Shown here: positions 24,032 to 32,394 of the stretch, piece by piece | Layout of the letters: each line of letters begins with the position of its first letter | How positions within the stretch are numbered: the stretch's first letter is position 1 | The notes under the pieces: model-generated | Told to the model about the DNA's origin: nothing | The model's input: only the letters and a program-made list of their open reading frames with translations | Databases searched by the model: none | Made by a program: the position numbers and the translations under genes | Origin: Massilia sp. Root351 | Lineage (GTDB): Bacteria; Pseudomonadota; Gammaproteobacteria; Burkholderiales; Burkholderiaceae_D | Reading direction: 5' to 3' | Assembly: GCF_001425045.1 (NCBI RefSeq) | Contig: NZ_LMDJ01000036.1 | Span: forward strand, 248,001 to 312,000 | Length of the DNA stretch: 64,000 nucleotides

Positions 24032-26248
24032 ATGCGCTTTATCCTCTCCTTCCTGGCACTGGCGGCGGCCATGCCCGCCTACGCTGAACGTTTGACGCTG
24101 GACCGCATCTATGGCGACCAGGCCCTGGCCGGCGCCGGCGTGCGCAGCCTCAAGGTGTCGCCCGACGGCGCCCGCGTGACCTTCCTGCGCGGCCGCGACG
24201 ACAACCAGTACCAGCTGGACCTGTGGGAATTCAACATGAAGGACAAGACCCAGCACCGCCTGGTGGACTCGAAGACCCTGGTGCCGGAAGAGAACCTGTC
24301 GGACGCGGAAAAAGCCAAGCGCGAGCGCGAGCGCACCGCCAGCCTGAAAGGCATCCTGAGCTACAGCTGGTCGCCGGACGGCAAGCAGCTGCTGGTGCCG
24401 ATCGCCGGCAACCTGTACCTGATCGACACCGCCAAGCCGGACGCGGCGCGCCTGGTGGCGTCCGGCGCCGTGCTGGACCCGAAGATTTCGCCGCAGGGCC
24501 GCTACGTGTCCTTCGTGCGCAGCCAGAACCTGTTCGTGATCGAGCTGTCCACCGGCAAGGAGCGCCAGCTGACCACCGACGGCGGCGGCCTGATCCACAA
24601 CGGCGAAGCCGAGTTCATCGCCCAGGAAGAAATGGGCCAGCGCACCGGCTACTACTGGGCGCCGGACGACAGCGCCATCGCCTACAAGCGCTACGACGAC
24701 AGCCCGGTGCCGGTGGCGCGCCGCTTTGAGATCTACGCCGACCGCACCGACGTGGTCGAGCAGCGCTACCCGGCAGCGGGCGACCCCAACGTGACGGTGC
24801 AGCTGAAGATCGTCTCGCCGGTGAGCGGCGAGACGCGCGACGTCGACCTGGGCAGCAACCCGGACATCTACCTGGTGCGCGCCGACTGGAGCGCCAACAG
24901 CAAGGCCCTGCTGTTCCAGCGCCAGAGCCGCGACCAGAAGACCCTGGAACTGATCTCGGTGGACGCCGCCTCGCTCAAGCAGCGCGTGCTGATCACGGAA
25001 AAAGCCGACACCTGGACCACCATCCACGACGACCTGCGCTTCCTGAAAAACCGCGACGCCTTCATCTGGTCGTCCGAGCGCAGCGGCCGCAACCACCTGT
25101 ACCTGTACAGCCTGGACGGCAAGCTGCTGCACGCCATCAGCAAGGGCGAATGGGGCATCGACAACGTGCTGGCGGTGGACGAGAAGGCCGGCAAGGTCTA
25201 CGTCGCCTCCAACCGCGACGCGGTGGTCGACAAGCAGACCTATGTGCTGGCCCTGAACGGCAGCACGGCCGACAAGCCCAAGCGCATCACCCAGGGCGAC
25301 GGCTGGCACGACGCCGCGTTCTCGCGCAACGGCGAAGTGTTCGTCGACACCTATTCCAACCCGAGCACGCCGCCGCAGGTCAGCATCCGCCGCCCGGACG
25401 GCAGCATGGTCGACTGGCTGGAACAGAACGAACTGAACGACAAGCACCCGTACGCCAAGTTCAAGGCCGACCACCTGCCGACCGAGTTCGGCACCCTGCC
25501 CGCGAAAGACGGCCAGACGCTGCACTACGCCATCATCAAGCCCTACAAGTTCGACGCCAGCAAGCGCTACCCGGTGTACCTGTCCACCTACGGCGGCCCG
25601 CACGCGCAGCACGTGGCGCGCAAGTGGGGCAACTACTTCGACCAGTACATGGCGCAGCAAGGCTTCGTGGTGTTCCGCCTGGACAACCGCGGCTCTTCGC
25701 GCCGCGAGCGCGTGTTCACCGACGCCAACTACAAGCGCCTGGGCACGGTGGAAGTGGAAGACCAGCTGGCCGGCGTAGAATGGCTGAGCAAGCAAAGCTA
25801 CGTGGACGCCAAGCGCATCGGCGTGTTCGGCTGGAGCTATGGCGGCTTCATGACCTTGCGCCTGCTGTCGCAAGCGTCCGACAAGATCGCCATGGGCGTG
25901 TCGGTGGCGCCGGTGACGGACTGGAAACTGTACGACACCCACTACACCGAGCAGTTCATGAGCACGCCGAAGGACAACCCCGAAGGCTACAAGCAGAGCA
26001 GCATCTACGCCCACGTGGACGGCCTGAAATCGCCGCTGCTGCTGGTGCACGGCATGGCCGACGACAACGTGCTGTTCACCAACACCACGCGCATGATAGA
26101 CGCGCTGGTCAAGCGCAATGTGCACTTCGAGCTGATGACCTACCCGGGCGCCAAGCACGGCATCTCCGGCACCACCAGCCAGCGCCACGTGTACGGCAAC
26201 ATCGAAGCCTTCTTCAAGAAGAACCTCAAGCCCGAAACGATTCAGTAA
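24032..26248 (+). CDS. Dipeptidyl peptidase IV-type serine peptidase (S9B)
   Basis: A 738-residue exported peptidase; signal peptide 1-17 (FILSFLALAAAMPAYA). The beta-propeller (~30-480) contains the double-Glu motif QEEMGQRTGYYW, which in DPP-IV anchors the free amino terminus of the substrate. The C-terminal alpha/beta hydrolase domain has a complete triad: S602 in GWSYGG, D677 in HGMADDN and H709 in GAKHG. It therefore removes X-Pro (or X-Ala) dipeptides in the periplasm. ATG 24032 is selected because the signal peptide begins there. Followed by a palindromic repeat and a hairpin terminator. Confidence 0.93.
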   Translation: MRFILSFLALAAAMPAYAERLTLDRIYGDQALAGAGVRSLKVSPDGARVTFLRGRDDNQYQLDLWEFNMKDKTQHRLVDSKTLVPEENLSDAEKAKRERERTASLKGILSYSWSPDGKQLLVPIAGNLYLIDTAKPDAARLVASGAVLDPKISPQGRYVSFVRSQNLFVIELSTGKERQLTTDGGGLIHNGEAEFIAQEEMGQRTGYYWAPDDSAIAYKRYDDSPVPVARRFEIYADRTDVVEQRYPAAGDPNVTVQLKIVSPVSGETRDVDLGSNPDIYLVRADWSANSKALLFQRQSRDQKTLELISVDAASLKQRVLITEKADTWTTIHDDLRFLKNRDAFIWSSERSGRNHLYLYSLDGKLLHAISKGEWGIDNVLAVDEKAGKVYVASNRDAVVDKQTYVLALNGSTADKPKRITQGDGWHDAAFSRNGEVFVDTYSNPSTPPQVSIRRPDGSMVDWLEQNELNDKHPYAKFKADHLPTEFGTLPAKDGQTLHYAIIKPYKFDASKRYPVYLSTYGGPHAQHVARKWGNYFDQYMAQQGFVVFRLDNRGSSRRERVFTDANYKRLGTVEVEDQLAGVEWLSKQSYVDAKRIGVFGWSYGGFMTLRLLSQASDKIAMGVSVAPVTDWKLYDTHYTEQFMSTPKDNPEGYKQSSIYAHVDGLKSPLLLVHGMADDNVLFTNTTRMIDALVKRNVHFELMTYPGAKHGISGTTSQRHVYGNIEAFFKKNLKPETIQ

Positions 26249-26256
26249 AGTAAAAA

Positions 26257-26300
26257 GGGGTCAGGGTTAATTATCCGTACGGATAATTAACCCTGACCCC
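26257..26300. repeat. REP-like palindromic element, copy 2 (perfect 44-bp palindrome)
   Basis: A perfect palindrome without a loop: each 22-bp half begins GGGGTCAGGGTTAATTA and meets its complement at CCGT/ACGG. It lies 8 bp after the DPP-IV stop codon. The GGGGTCAGGGTTAATTA arm is shared with the element at 57574. Confidence 0.85.
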
Positions 26301-26314
26301 ATATTGCTGCCTGG

Positions 26315-26345
26315 AAGCCCGCGTGATGCGGGCTTTTCCGTTTTA
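26315..26345 (+). terminator. Terminator after the DPP-IV gene
   Basis: Hairpin AAGCCCGC-GTGAT-GCGGGCTT followed by TTCCGTTTT, immediately downstream of the palindrome. It ends at the convergent csbD-like gene. Confidence 0.6.
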
Positions 26346-26534
26346 GCGGTTGCCGCGGTCGATGGCGTCCTTGACCGCTTCCTTGGCGTCGCCTACGCCT
26401 TTCTGCAGCTTGCCTTCGGATTGCTTGGCCAGGCCCTTGGCCTGCTGTTCGGAGCTGCCTACCAGTTCGCCCACTTCCTGCTGAACTTTACCGGCGATGT
26501 CTTTCGCTTTGCCTTTGACTTGGTCCTTGTTCAT
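26343..26534 (-). CDS. CsbD family stress protein
   Basis: A 63-residue hydrophilic CsbD-like protein: MNKDQVKGKAKDIAGKVQQEVGELVGSSEQQ... is the family signature, with Lys/Gln/Ala-rich amphipathic helices. Members are general-stress induced and abundant, with no established biochemical role. An AAGGAG site lies before the ATG. Convergent with the DPP-IV gene. Confidence 0.9.
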   Translation of the reverse strand: MNKDQVKGKAKDIAGKVQQEVGELVGSSEQQAKGLAKQSEGKLQKGVGDAKEAVKDAIDRGNR

Positions 26535-26630
26535 GATGCTCTCCTTGGTTGGTTAGGCTCACACGCAGATGCGGTGTGCTGGAGTGCATCGTAGCCCCCG
26601 GTCCCCCATGCTTCTGTACGCTCGCGCACA

Positions 26631-27281
26631 CTAAGCGGACATTGGCTTGCGCCACAAGCTGGCCAGCCAGGGCTGCTGTTCACGCGGCAGGCCGGGCGGA
26701 CGGTAGTAGTGGCCCAGCGCCTCGAAGCCGGCGGCGGTCAGGTACCGTTCCCAGGTTTCATAATCGTAGTAGCTGCCGTAGCGCGGGCCGTTCCAGCCTT
26801 CGCGGTTGTCGCCGCGCGGGTTGGAACTGAACAGTACGCCATCCGGCTTGAGCGCGGCGTGCAGGCGCAGCAGCACGTCCGGCAAGGCGGCGCTGGGGAC
26901 GTGGAACAAGGAGGCATTGGCAAAGATGCCGTCGAACTCGCCGGGCGGCAAGTCGAGCTGCACGAAGTCCTGCTGCCACACTTCGCAGCCGCTCCAGGCG
27001 CGCGCCATGCGCACGAACTCGGCCGAGCCATCGACCCCGACTGCACTGTGGCCCAGCCCGCTAAAGGTCTTGAGGTCGCGCCCCGGGCCGCAGCCCAGGT
27101 CGAGGATGCGGTATGGGGCGCTGGACCGGATGGCGCCCAGCAGCGCAGACACATTCTGGCTGACGTCGTGGTCGCGCGTGCCTTCGAAAAACTGCTGCGC
27201 ACTGTGCTCGTAGTGCTGCAGCGTGGCCTGCGTGATCTGCGTGATCTGCTTGAGTTGCTTGATGTCGTTATCCGGTTCCAT
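26631..27281 (-). CDS. Class I SAM-dependent methyltransferase
   Basis: A 216-residue methyltransferase. Motif I ILDLGCGPGRDLKTF (~63-77), post-I VGVDGSAEFVRMAR, motif II region FDGIFANASLFHVP and motif III LKPDGVLFSSNPRG are present. The N-terminal YEHSAQQFFEGTRDHDV resembles a subgroup acting on small metabolites or tellurite-like substrates, but the substrate is not predictable. It is adjacent to the M13 peptidase on the same strand (9-bp gap), possibly only by read-through. Confidence 0.88.
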   Translation of the reverse strand: MEPDNDIKQLKQITQITQATLQHYEHSAQQFFEGTRDHDVSQNVSALLGAIRSSAPYRILDLGCGPGRDLKTFSGLGHSAVGVDGSAEFVRMARAWSGCEVWQQDFVQLDLPPGEFDGIFANASLFHVPSAALPDVLLRLHAALKPDGVLFSSNPRGDNREGWNGPRYGSYYDYETWERYLTAAGFEALGHYYRPPGLPREQQPWLASLWRKPMSA

Positions 27282-27290
27282 GCCCCTACT

Positions 27291-29312
27291 TTACCAGACG
27301 CGCACGCGCTGCTGCGGCGCCAGGTACAGCTGCTGGTTGGGCTGGACGTTGAAGGCCTTGTACCACGCGTCCAGGTTGCGCACGGTGTAGGTGCGCCATT
27401 GGGCCGGGGCGTGGCCGTCCGTCATCACCTGGCGCCGCAGCGACGGTTCGCGCGTCACGGTGCGCCAGCCTTGCGCGTAGCCGAGGAAGAAGGCGCGGTC
27501 GTCGGCTTGCGGGTTGGCGATCTTGAACGCGTCGTAGGAAGCCGCCAGGCCGGCCAGGTCGGACAGGTTTTCGCTCAAGGTCAGCTGGCCGTTGATGGCC
27601 AGGTCCGCGAACGGTTTGTAGCCGCTGTACTGCGCCACCAGTGCGCCCGAGGCGGTCTTGAAGTGGGCCGCGTCGGCCGGGGTCCACCAGTCGCGCAGGC
27701 GGCCTTCGGAGTCGAACTGGGAGCCGGCGTCGTCGAAGCTGTGGCTGATTTCGTGACCGATGATGGCGCCGATGGCGCCGTAGTTTTGCGCGTCCGGCCC
27801 CTTCGGATCGAAGAACGGCGGCTGCAGGATGGCGGCCGGGAAGTTCAGCGCGTTCTGCATCGGCATGTTGACGGCGTTGACCAGTTGCGGCGGCATGCAC
27901 CACTCCTTGCCATCCACCGGCTGGTTCAGCTTGGCCAGCTGCTGGACGTAGCGCAGGCGCGAGGCGCGCCCGGCGTTGCCGTAGGCGTCGTCGGCCTTGA
28001 CCGCCAGCTGGGCGTAGGAGGTGAATTTGTCCGGATAGCCGACGCCGACGTACAGCGCGTCCAGCTTGGCGTGCGCTTCCTTGCGGGTGGCCGGCGCCAT
28101 CCAGTCCAGCCGGTCGATGCGGCCGTGGAAGGCGTGCACGATGTTGGCCACCATTTGCTGCAGCTTGGCCTTGGCTTCGGGCGGGAAATATTTGGCGACG
28201 TACATCTTGCCGACGGCGTCCGGCATGCCATGGTTGACGGCGTCCAAGCCCCGCTTCCAGCGCGCGGCCATCTGCGGCGTGCCGCCCAGGGTGCGGCCGT
28301 AAAAGTCAAAATGCTGCTCGCTGAACGCTTGCGGCAGGTGCGCGGCATTGGTGTTGATGGTGTGGAAGGCGAGGAAGTCTTTCCACGCGTCCAGCGAACA
28401 TTCCTTCAGCAGCGCGGCCACGCCCACCACGGCGCCCGGATGCCACAGCATGAACTGTTGCTGGCGGCCCAGGCCGGCAGTGTGGAAGAACAGCTTCCAG
28501 TCCATGCCCGGCGCCTTCTTCGCGAAGTCGGCGGCGCGCCAGGTATTGTTGGCCTTGAGCACGTCGGCCGAGTCTTCGCGGCTGGCGTGGGTCAGCGCCA
28601 GCTTGCGCTCCAGTTCGTATACGCGCGCGGCGCGGGTTTCCGGGTCGCTATAGCCGGCCAGCTTGAACATGGCGGCGATGTGGGCCTGGTAGGCGGTGCG
28701 CAGCTTGTGCATGCGCTCGTTGTCTTCCAGGTAGTACACCCGGTCCGGCAGACCCAGCCCGCCCTGCAGCAGGTAGGGCATGTTGCGCTTGGGCTCGTTC
28801 AAACCCTGCGCCACCCACAGGCCCAGGATGTTCTCGGTGTGGAATTCGGTGTTGTTGAGCGGATCGACGTCGGCGCGCAGCGTGGCGGCCAGCGCGCGGG
28901 TCAGCTCGGTCTTGTCTTTGATGGCGGCGATCTTCTTGAGCGCCGGCTGCATGGGCGCCAGGCCCCTGGCCTCGATGGCGGCCTCGTCCATGAAAGCGCG
29001 ATAGTAGTCGCTTACTTTCAGCGCTTCGGCGTCGGCCTGCTTGTCGCCCGGCACCGCTTCGACCAGCTTGATGATGCGCTGGTTGGTTTCCTCGGCCAGC
29101 TGGGCCATGGAACTCCAGCTGCCACGGTCGGCCGGGATCTGGGCGGACTTCAGCCAGTCCGCATTGGCGTAGGCAAAGAAATCGTCGCCAGGCTGCACCA
29201 TGGCGGCGGCGGGGACGGCAGGCGTCTCCGCCGGGCCCGCGCAGGCAGGCGCGATGGCCTGCAGCGCGCCGGCCAATGCGAAGCTGAGTACGGTCTTGAT
29301 GGGTGCGTGCAT
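27291..29312 (-). CDS. pepO: M13 family zinc metallopeptidase (neprilysin/PepO-like)
   Basis: A 673-residue exported M13 peptidase. The signal peptide is ~1-25, followed by PGDDFFAYANADWLKSAQIPADR, the usual N-terminal signature. The zinc site is complete: H520-E521-I-S-H524 and E581 in ENLSDLAG (D585 assists). The substrate-binding NAVNMPMQNALNFPAAILQPPFFD segment and the C-terminal RVRVW are also typical. M13 enzymes cleave peptides up to about 40 residues, here in the periplasm. Length matches the family. Confidence 0.94.
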   Translation of the reverse strand: MHAPIKTVLSFALAGALQAIAPACAGPAETPAVPAAAMVQPGDDFFAYANADWLKSAQIPADRGSWSSMAQLAEETNQRIIKLVEAVPGDKQADAEALKVSDYYRAFMDEAAIEARGLAPMQPALKKIAAIKDKTELTRALAATLRADVDPLNNTEFHTENILGLWVAQGLNEPKRNMPYLLQGGLGLPDRVYYLEDNERMHKLRTAYQAHIAAMFKLAGYSDPETRAARVYELERKLALTHASREDSADVLKANNTWRAADFAKKAPGMDWKLFFHTAGLGRQQQFMLWHPGAVVGVAALLKECSLDAWKDFLAFHTINTNAAHLPQAFSEQHFDFYGRTLGGTPQMAARWKRGLDAVNHGMPDAVGKMYVAKYFPPEAKAKLQQMVANIVHAFHGRIDRLDWMAPATRKEAHAKLDALYVGVGYPDKFTSYAQLAVKADDAYGNAGRASRLRYVQQLAKLNQPVDGKEWCMPPQLVNAVNMPMQNALNFPAAILQPPFFDPKGPDAQNYGAIGAIIGHEISHSFDDAGSQFDSEGRLRDWWTPADAAHFKTASGALVAQYSGYKPFADLAINGQLTLSENLSDLAGLAASYDAFKIANPQADDRAFFLGYAQGWRTVTREPSLRRQVMTDGHAPAQWRTYTVRNLDAWYKAFNVQPNQQLYLAPQQRVRVW

Positions 29313-29548
29313 GTTCCTGTTTCCTGTTGTTGTGTTTTTGGTCGGCGTGGTACGCCAGCATCCACTCTAAGCAAGTGCCCGCCGGGATGCGAGCGTTGTG
29401 CGACAGGCTGCAGATTCCAGGGATGCGCTGCAGAATACAGGGAATGCTGTGCGTCAATGCTACGCCCGGCATAAAAAGGCCACAAAATTGGGGCGAATCG
29501 CTATATAGTTCACCTACAGCAACGCACATAAAACCAGGAGAGCCCCCT

Positions 29549-30376
29549 ATGAAACTTGAAGCCCTTTTCCAGAACCCGACTGCGTTGCCCACGGCTCCCA
29601 AGGTTGTTGAAGAACTGATCAGCAGCTTCGACAAGGCCAGCGTTTCGACCGAAGAAATCGCGAAAAAATTGTCCACCGACCCAGTGCTCAGCGCCAAGCT
29701 GCTGCGCCTGGCCAACTCGGCCTACTACCACGTCTCGCGCAGCATCGGCACCGTCGAGGACGCCGTGCTGATGCTGGGCTTCGTCACCGTGCGCACGCTG
29801 GTGATCAGCTCCGGCCTGGTGAGCGGTTTCAAGACCGTGCCCGGCCTGGACCTGAAACAATTCTGGCGCTACAGCCTGTACACCGCAGTGTCGGCCAAGT
29901 GGATTGCCAAAAAGACCAAAGAGAACACCGACCTGGCGTTCACCATCGGCATGATGCACGCCATCGGCCAACTGGTGATGCACGCCGCCATGCCCGAGCA
30001 AGCCATGCAGCTGGACAAGGTTGCCGGTCCGCTGGACTCGCGCCGCCTGGATGCCGAGCAAGCGTCGCTGGCCTACACCTTCGCCGACGTGGGCGCGGAA
30101 CTGGCCAAGCGCTGGAAGTTCCCGGAAGCGTTCTCCGAGACCATCATGGCCTTCCCCGACCCGATGAACCACGAGCACGGCACCCGCCTGGCCGGCATCA
30201 TCCACCTGGCCGCCTGGCGCGCGCGCGTGGAAGAGAACAAGCTGACCGACGAGGAAATCGAAGCCTGCTATCCGACCGAGATCGCCGAGGAACTGGGCCT
30301 GGAGCCGAACGCGCTGATCGACGACATGCCGCCGCCTAGCGAACTGAGCGCTGGCCTGGAAGAACTGGTCAAATAA
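29549..30376 (+). CDS. HDOD-domain signalling protein
   Basis: A 275-residue protein almost wholly made of an HDOD domain (residues ~5-205): LPTAPKVVEELISSFDKASVSTEEIAKKLSTDPVLSAKLLRLANSAYY is the hallmark N-terminal part. HDOD lacks the phosphohydrolase metal residues of HD-GYP proteins and acts as a signalling scaffold in motility or growth control. An acidic C-terminal tail of ~45 residues follows. CCAGGAG lies before the ATG at 29549. The neighbour downstream is a FliT-like protein, which may hint at motility control; inferred only. Confidence 0.88.
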   Translation: MKLEALFQNPTALPTAPKVVEELISSFDKASVSTEEIAKKLSTDPVLSAKLLRLANSAYYHVSRSIGTVEDAVLMLGFVTVRTLVISSGLVSGFKTVPGLDLKQFWRYSLYTAVSAKWIAKKTKENTDLAFTIGMMHAIGQLVMHAAMPEQAMQLDKVAGPLDSRRLDAEQASLAYTFADVGAELAKRWKFPEAFSETIMAFPDPMNHEHGTRLAGIIHLAAWRARVEENKLTDEEIEACYPTEIAEELGLEPNALIDDMPPPSELSAGLEELVK

Positions 30377-30396
30377 AGCCCTGCCTGCCAGCCGCC

Positions 30397-30438
30397 GGCC
30401 GGCGCCGCCCTTCGGGGCCGCGCCGGCCTTGTTTTTTT
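30397..30438 (+). terminator. Rho-independent terminator after the HDOD gene
   Basis: Strong GC hairpin with outer arms GGCCGGCG (30397) and CGCCGGCC (ending 30428) around a CCC-TTCG-GGG inner loop, followed by TTGTTTTTTT. Confidence 0.85.
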
Positions 30439-30548
30439 GCCTATCCCAAAACTATTTTCAAATTATTTTTCAAAAACCCTAAAGTTCCCGAAACGCATGA
30501 CGTTAATCCAGACAAGCAGTAATCCATTTTTACTTTTCAGGATGCGCC

Positions 30549-30830
30549 ATGACCTCCAACGAAGTCCTCTCGATGTACGAAAATGTTGCCAGCCTGACCA
30601 ATAACATGGCCATGGCAGCACGCGCGAGCGACTGGGAGAGCCTGGGCCGCCTGGAAAAGCAGACTGCGATGGCAACCGCCACGGTTGCTGCCGGCGCCAC
30701 CGTCGCCCCGCTGGACGGCGCAGCGCGCCAGCGCAAGATTGACCTGCTGAAGCAAATCCTGGCCAACGACCGCGCCATCCGCGACGTGACCGAACCCTGG
30801 CTGAACCGCACGCCCGGCATGGCCCAGTAG
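30549..30830 (+). CDS. FliT-like small protein
   Basis: A 93-residue helical protein resembling flagellar chaperone FliT: MTSNEVLSMYENVASLTNNMAMAARASDWESLGRLE at the start and RKIDLLKQILANDRAIRDVTEPWL at the end match that family's pattern. FliT binds the filament cap protein FliD and regulates FlhDC in enterics. No other flagellar gene is near, so this is an orphan copy. The stop codon lies inside a 13-bp tandem duplication: the second copy would give a TAA stop at nearly the same frame position. Its own terminator follows 30 bp later. Confidence 0.72.
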   Translation: MTSNEVLSMYENVASLTNNMAMAARASDWESLGRLEKQTAMATATVAAGATVAPLDGAARQRKIDLLKQILANDRAIRDVTEPWLNRTPGMAQ

Positions 30831-30842
30831 CATGGCCCAGTA
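30817..30842. repeat. 13-bp tandem duplication across a stop codon
   Basis: GCATGGCCCAGTA occurs twice without a gap; the first copy ends in the TAG stop of the FliT-like gene. A recent slippage event is likely. Confidence 0.75.
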
Positions 30843-30861
30843 AGCCGTCCACGCCCCAACG

Positions 30862-30891
30862 AAAAAAAAGCGCCTCACGGCGCTTTTTTTT
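30862..30891 (+). terminator. Bidirectional terminator between the FliT-like gene and the aminotransferase
   Basis: A-run, GCGCC-TCAC-GGCGC hairpin and T8 run. The A-tract on the other side means it can also stop minus-strand transcription from the aminotransferase. Confidence 0.88.
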
Positions 30892-30899
30892 GCCTGAGA

Positions 30900-30926
30900 G
30901 GAAAATGGAGCCTGACCCCATTTTCC
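30900..30926. repeat. REP-like element, copy 3 (short form)
   Basis: GGAAAATGG faces CCATTTTCC across AGCCTGACC. It contains the complement of GGGGTCAGG, linking it to the other palindromes of the window. Confidence 0.55.
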
Positions 30927-30938
30927 CTTCTGACAATA

Positions 30939-32168
30939 TTACCGGCTGATTGCTACGCGCAGGGACAAGGCGATGCCCTTGGCGGCCTGGCGGATTTCGT
31001 CCAGCGAGGGGAAGCTGGGGGCGATGCGGATGTGGCTGTCGTCCGGATCGTTGCCGTAGGGGTAGGCGGCGCCTGCCGGGGTCAGCGTGATGCCGGCTTC
31101 TTTCGCCAGCGCGATGGTGCGCTTGGCGGCGCCCGGCGGGGTCACCAGGTCAATGAAGTAGCCGCCTTTCGGACGGGTCCAGCTCACACCTTCCACTTGC
31201 CCCAGGTATTCCTCGAATTGCGCCAGCACGATGTCGAACTTGGGCTTGAGCAGCGCGCGGTGCTGTTCCATCAGCGCTTCCACGGTGGCCTTGTCCTTCA
31301 GGAAGCGCACGTGGCGCAGCTGGTTGACTTTGTCCGGGCCAATGCTGCGGATGCCGGCGTGCTTGCTCCACCAGGCGATGTTGGCCGGCGAAGCGGCCAG
31401 CGCGGCTACGCCGGAGCCGGCCCAGCTGACCTTGGAGCTGGAGGCAAACACGATGGCGCGGTCCGGCTGGCCGGCCTTGGCGCACTCGTCCAGGATATTG
31501 GCCATGCCGATCTTCTCGTCGCCCAGGTGGTGGAAGCGGTAGGCGTCGTCCCACATCAGGCGGAAGTCGGGGGCGGCGGTTTTCATGGCGGCCAGGCGGC
31601 GCACGGTTTCGTCCGAGTAGACCACGCCGCCCGGGTTGCTGTACTTGGGCACGCACCACATGCCCTTGATGCTGGCGTCGGACGCGACCAGGCGTTCGAC
31701 CAGGTCCATGTCCAGGCCGTCGTCGGTCATCGGGATGTTGATCATCTTGATGCCGCGCTGCTCGCAAATGGCGAAGTGGCGGTCGTAGCCCGGCACCGGG
31801 CACAGGAAGCTGACCGGCTGGCCGGACGAGATCCATGGCGCATGGCCGGGCACGCCCAGCAGCAGGCTGTAGACGACGACGTCGTGCATCAGCGACAGGC
31901 TGGCGCTGCTGTCGACCACCACTTGCGCAGCCGGCACGTCCAGCAGTTCGGCGAACAGGGCGCGCGCTTCCGGCAGGCCCACGCCCCCGCCGTAGTTGCG
32001 GGTGTCGGTGCCGTCGCCGGCGGCGTAGCCGTCCAGCGCGGCCATCAGCTGGTTGGACAGGTCCAGTTGCTCGGGCGCGGGCTTGCCGCGCGACATGTCA
32101 AGTTTCAGGCCGAGTTGCTTGAATGCGTCGTATTGCGACGCGATGGTGGCGGAAGTTGCGGTGCTCAT
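30939..32168 (-). CDS. Class I PLP-dependent aminotransferase (aspartate aminotransferase-like)
   Basis: A 409-residue fold-type I aminotransferase of the branch with an N-terminal KLDMSRGKPAPEQLDLS segment. PLP contacts: SSASLSLMHDVVVYSL near the phosphate loop, CVPKYSNPGGVVYSDE (Asn), WDDAYRFHHL (Asp/Tyr) and the Schiff-base Lys in SSSKVSWAGSG. The C-terminal SHIRIAPSFPS supplies the substrate-carboxylate Arg. This clade is usually annotated aspartate (class Ic) or alanine aminotransferase. Substrate preference is not settled by sequence. Monocistronic between a terminator and the FimV-like gene. Confidence 0.88.
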   Translation of the reverse strand: MSTATSATIASQYDAFKQLGLKLDMSRGKPAPEQLDLSNQLMAALDGYAAGDGTDTRNYGGGVGLPEARALFAELLDVPAAQVVVDSSASLSLMHDVVVYSLLLGVPGHAPWISSGQPVSFLCPVPGYDRHFAICEQRGIKMINIPMTDDGLDMDLVERLVASDASIKGMWCVPKYSNPGGVVYSDETVRRLAAMKTAAPDFRLMWDDAYRFHHLGDEKIGMANILDECAKAGQPDRAIVFASSSKVSWAGSGVAALAASPANIAWWSKHAGIRSIGPDKVNQLRHVRFLKDKATVEALMEQHRALLKPKFDIVLAQFEEYLGQVEGVSWTRPKGGYFIDLVTPPGAAKRTIALAKEAGITLTPAGAAYPYGNDPDDSHIRIAPSFPSLDEIRQAAKGIALSLRVAISR

Positions 32169-32394
32169 GATGCCTTTCCTATGGATTGAAAGCGGGTGCG
32201 CAGTGCGCGGGCACCACCCAGCGCCTGTCGCCAGGCGGGAGCGCTGGCTATGCTGACAAGAAAGGAACGGAAAGAATGCTGAAGAGCGGCGGCCGGGTCA
32301 GTCGCCGGGATAGTCATGCTTGCGCATGCCGGGATGGCAACCCGGCGAGTATAGCGCGTTTTGCGCACCGCCGCCGGCACCGCTCGCATGGTGC

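Noticed and set aside
22487..26188. Very long open frame on the minus strand (about 1230 codons) across the MATE and DPP-IV genes
   Set aside because: It is antisense to two well-supported genes, is Gln/His/Arg-rich low-complexity as expected for GC-rich shadow frames, and matches no family.
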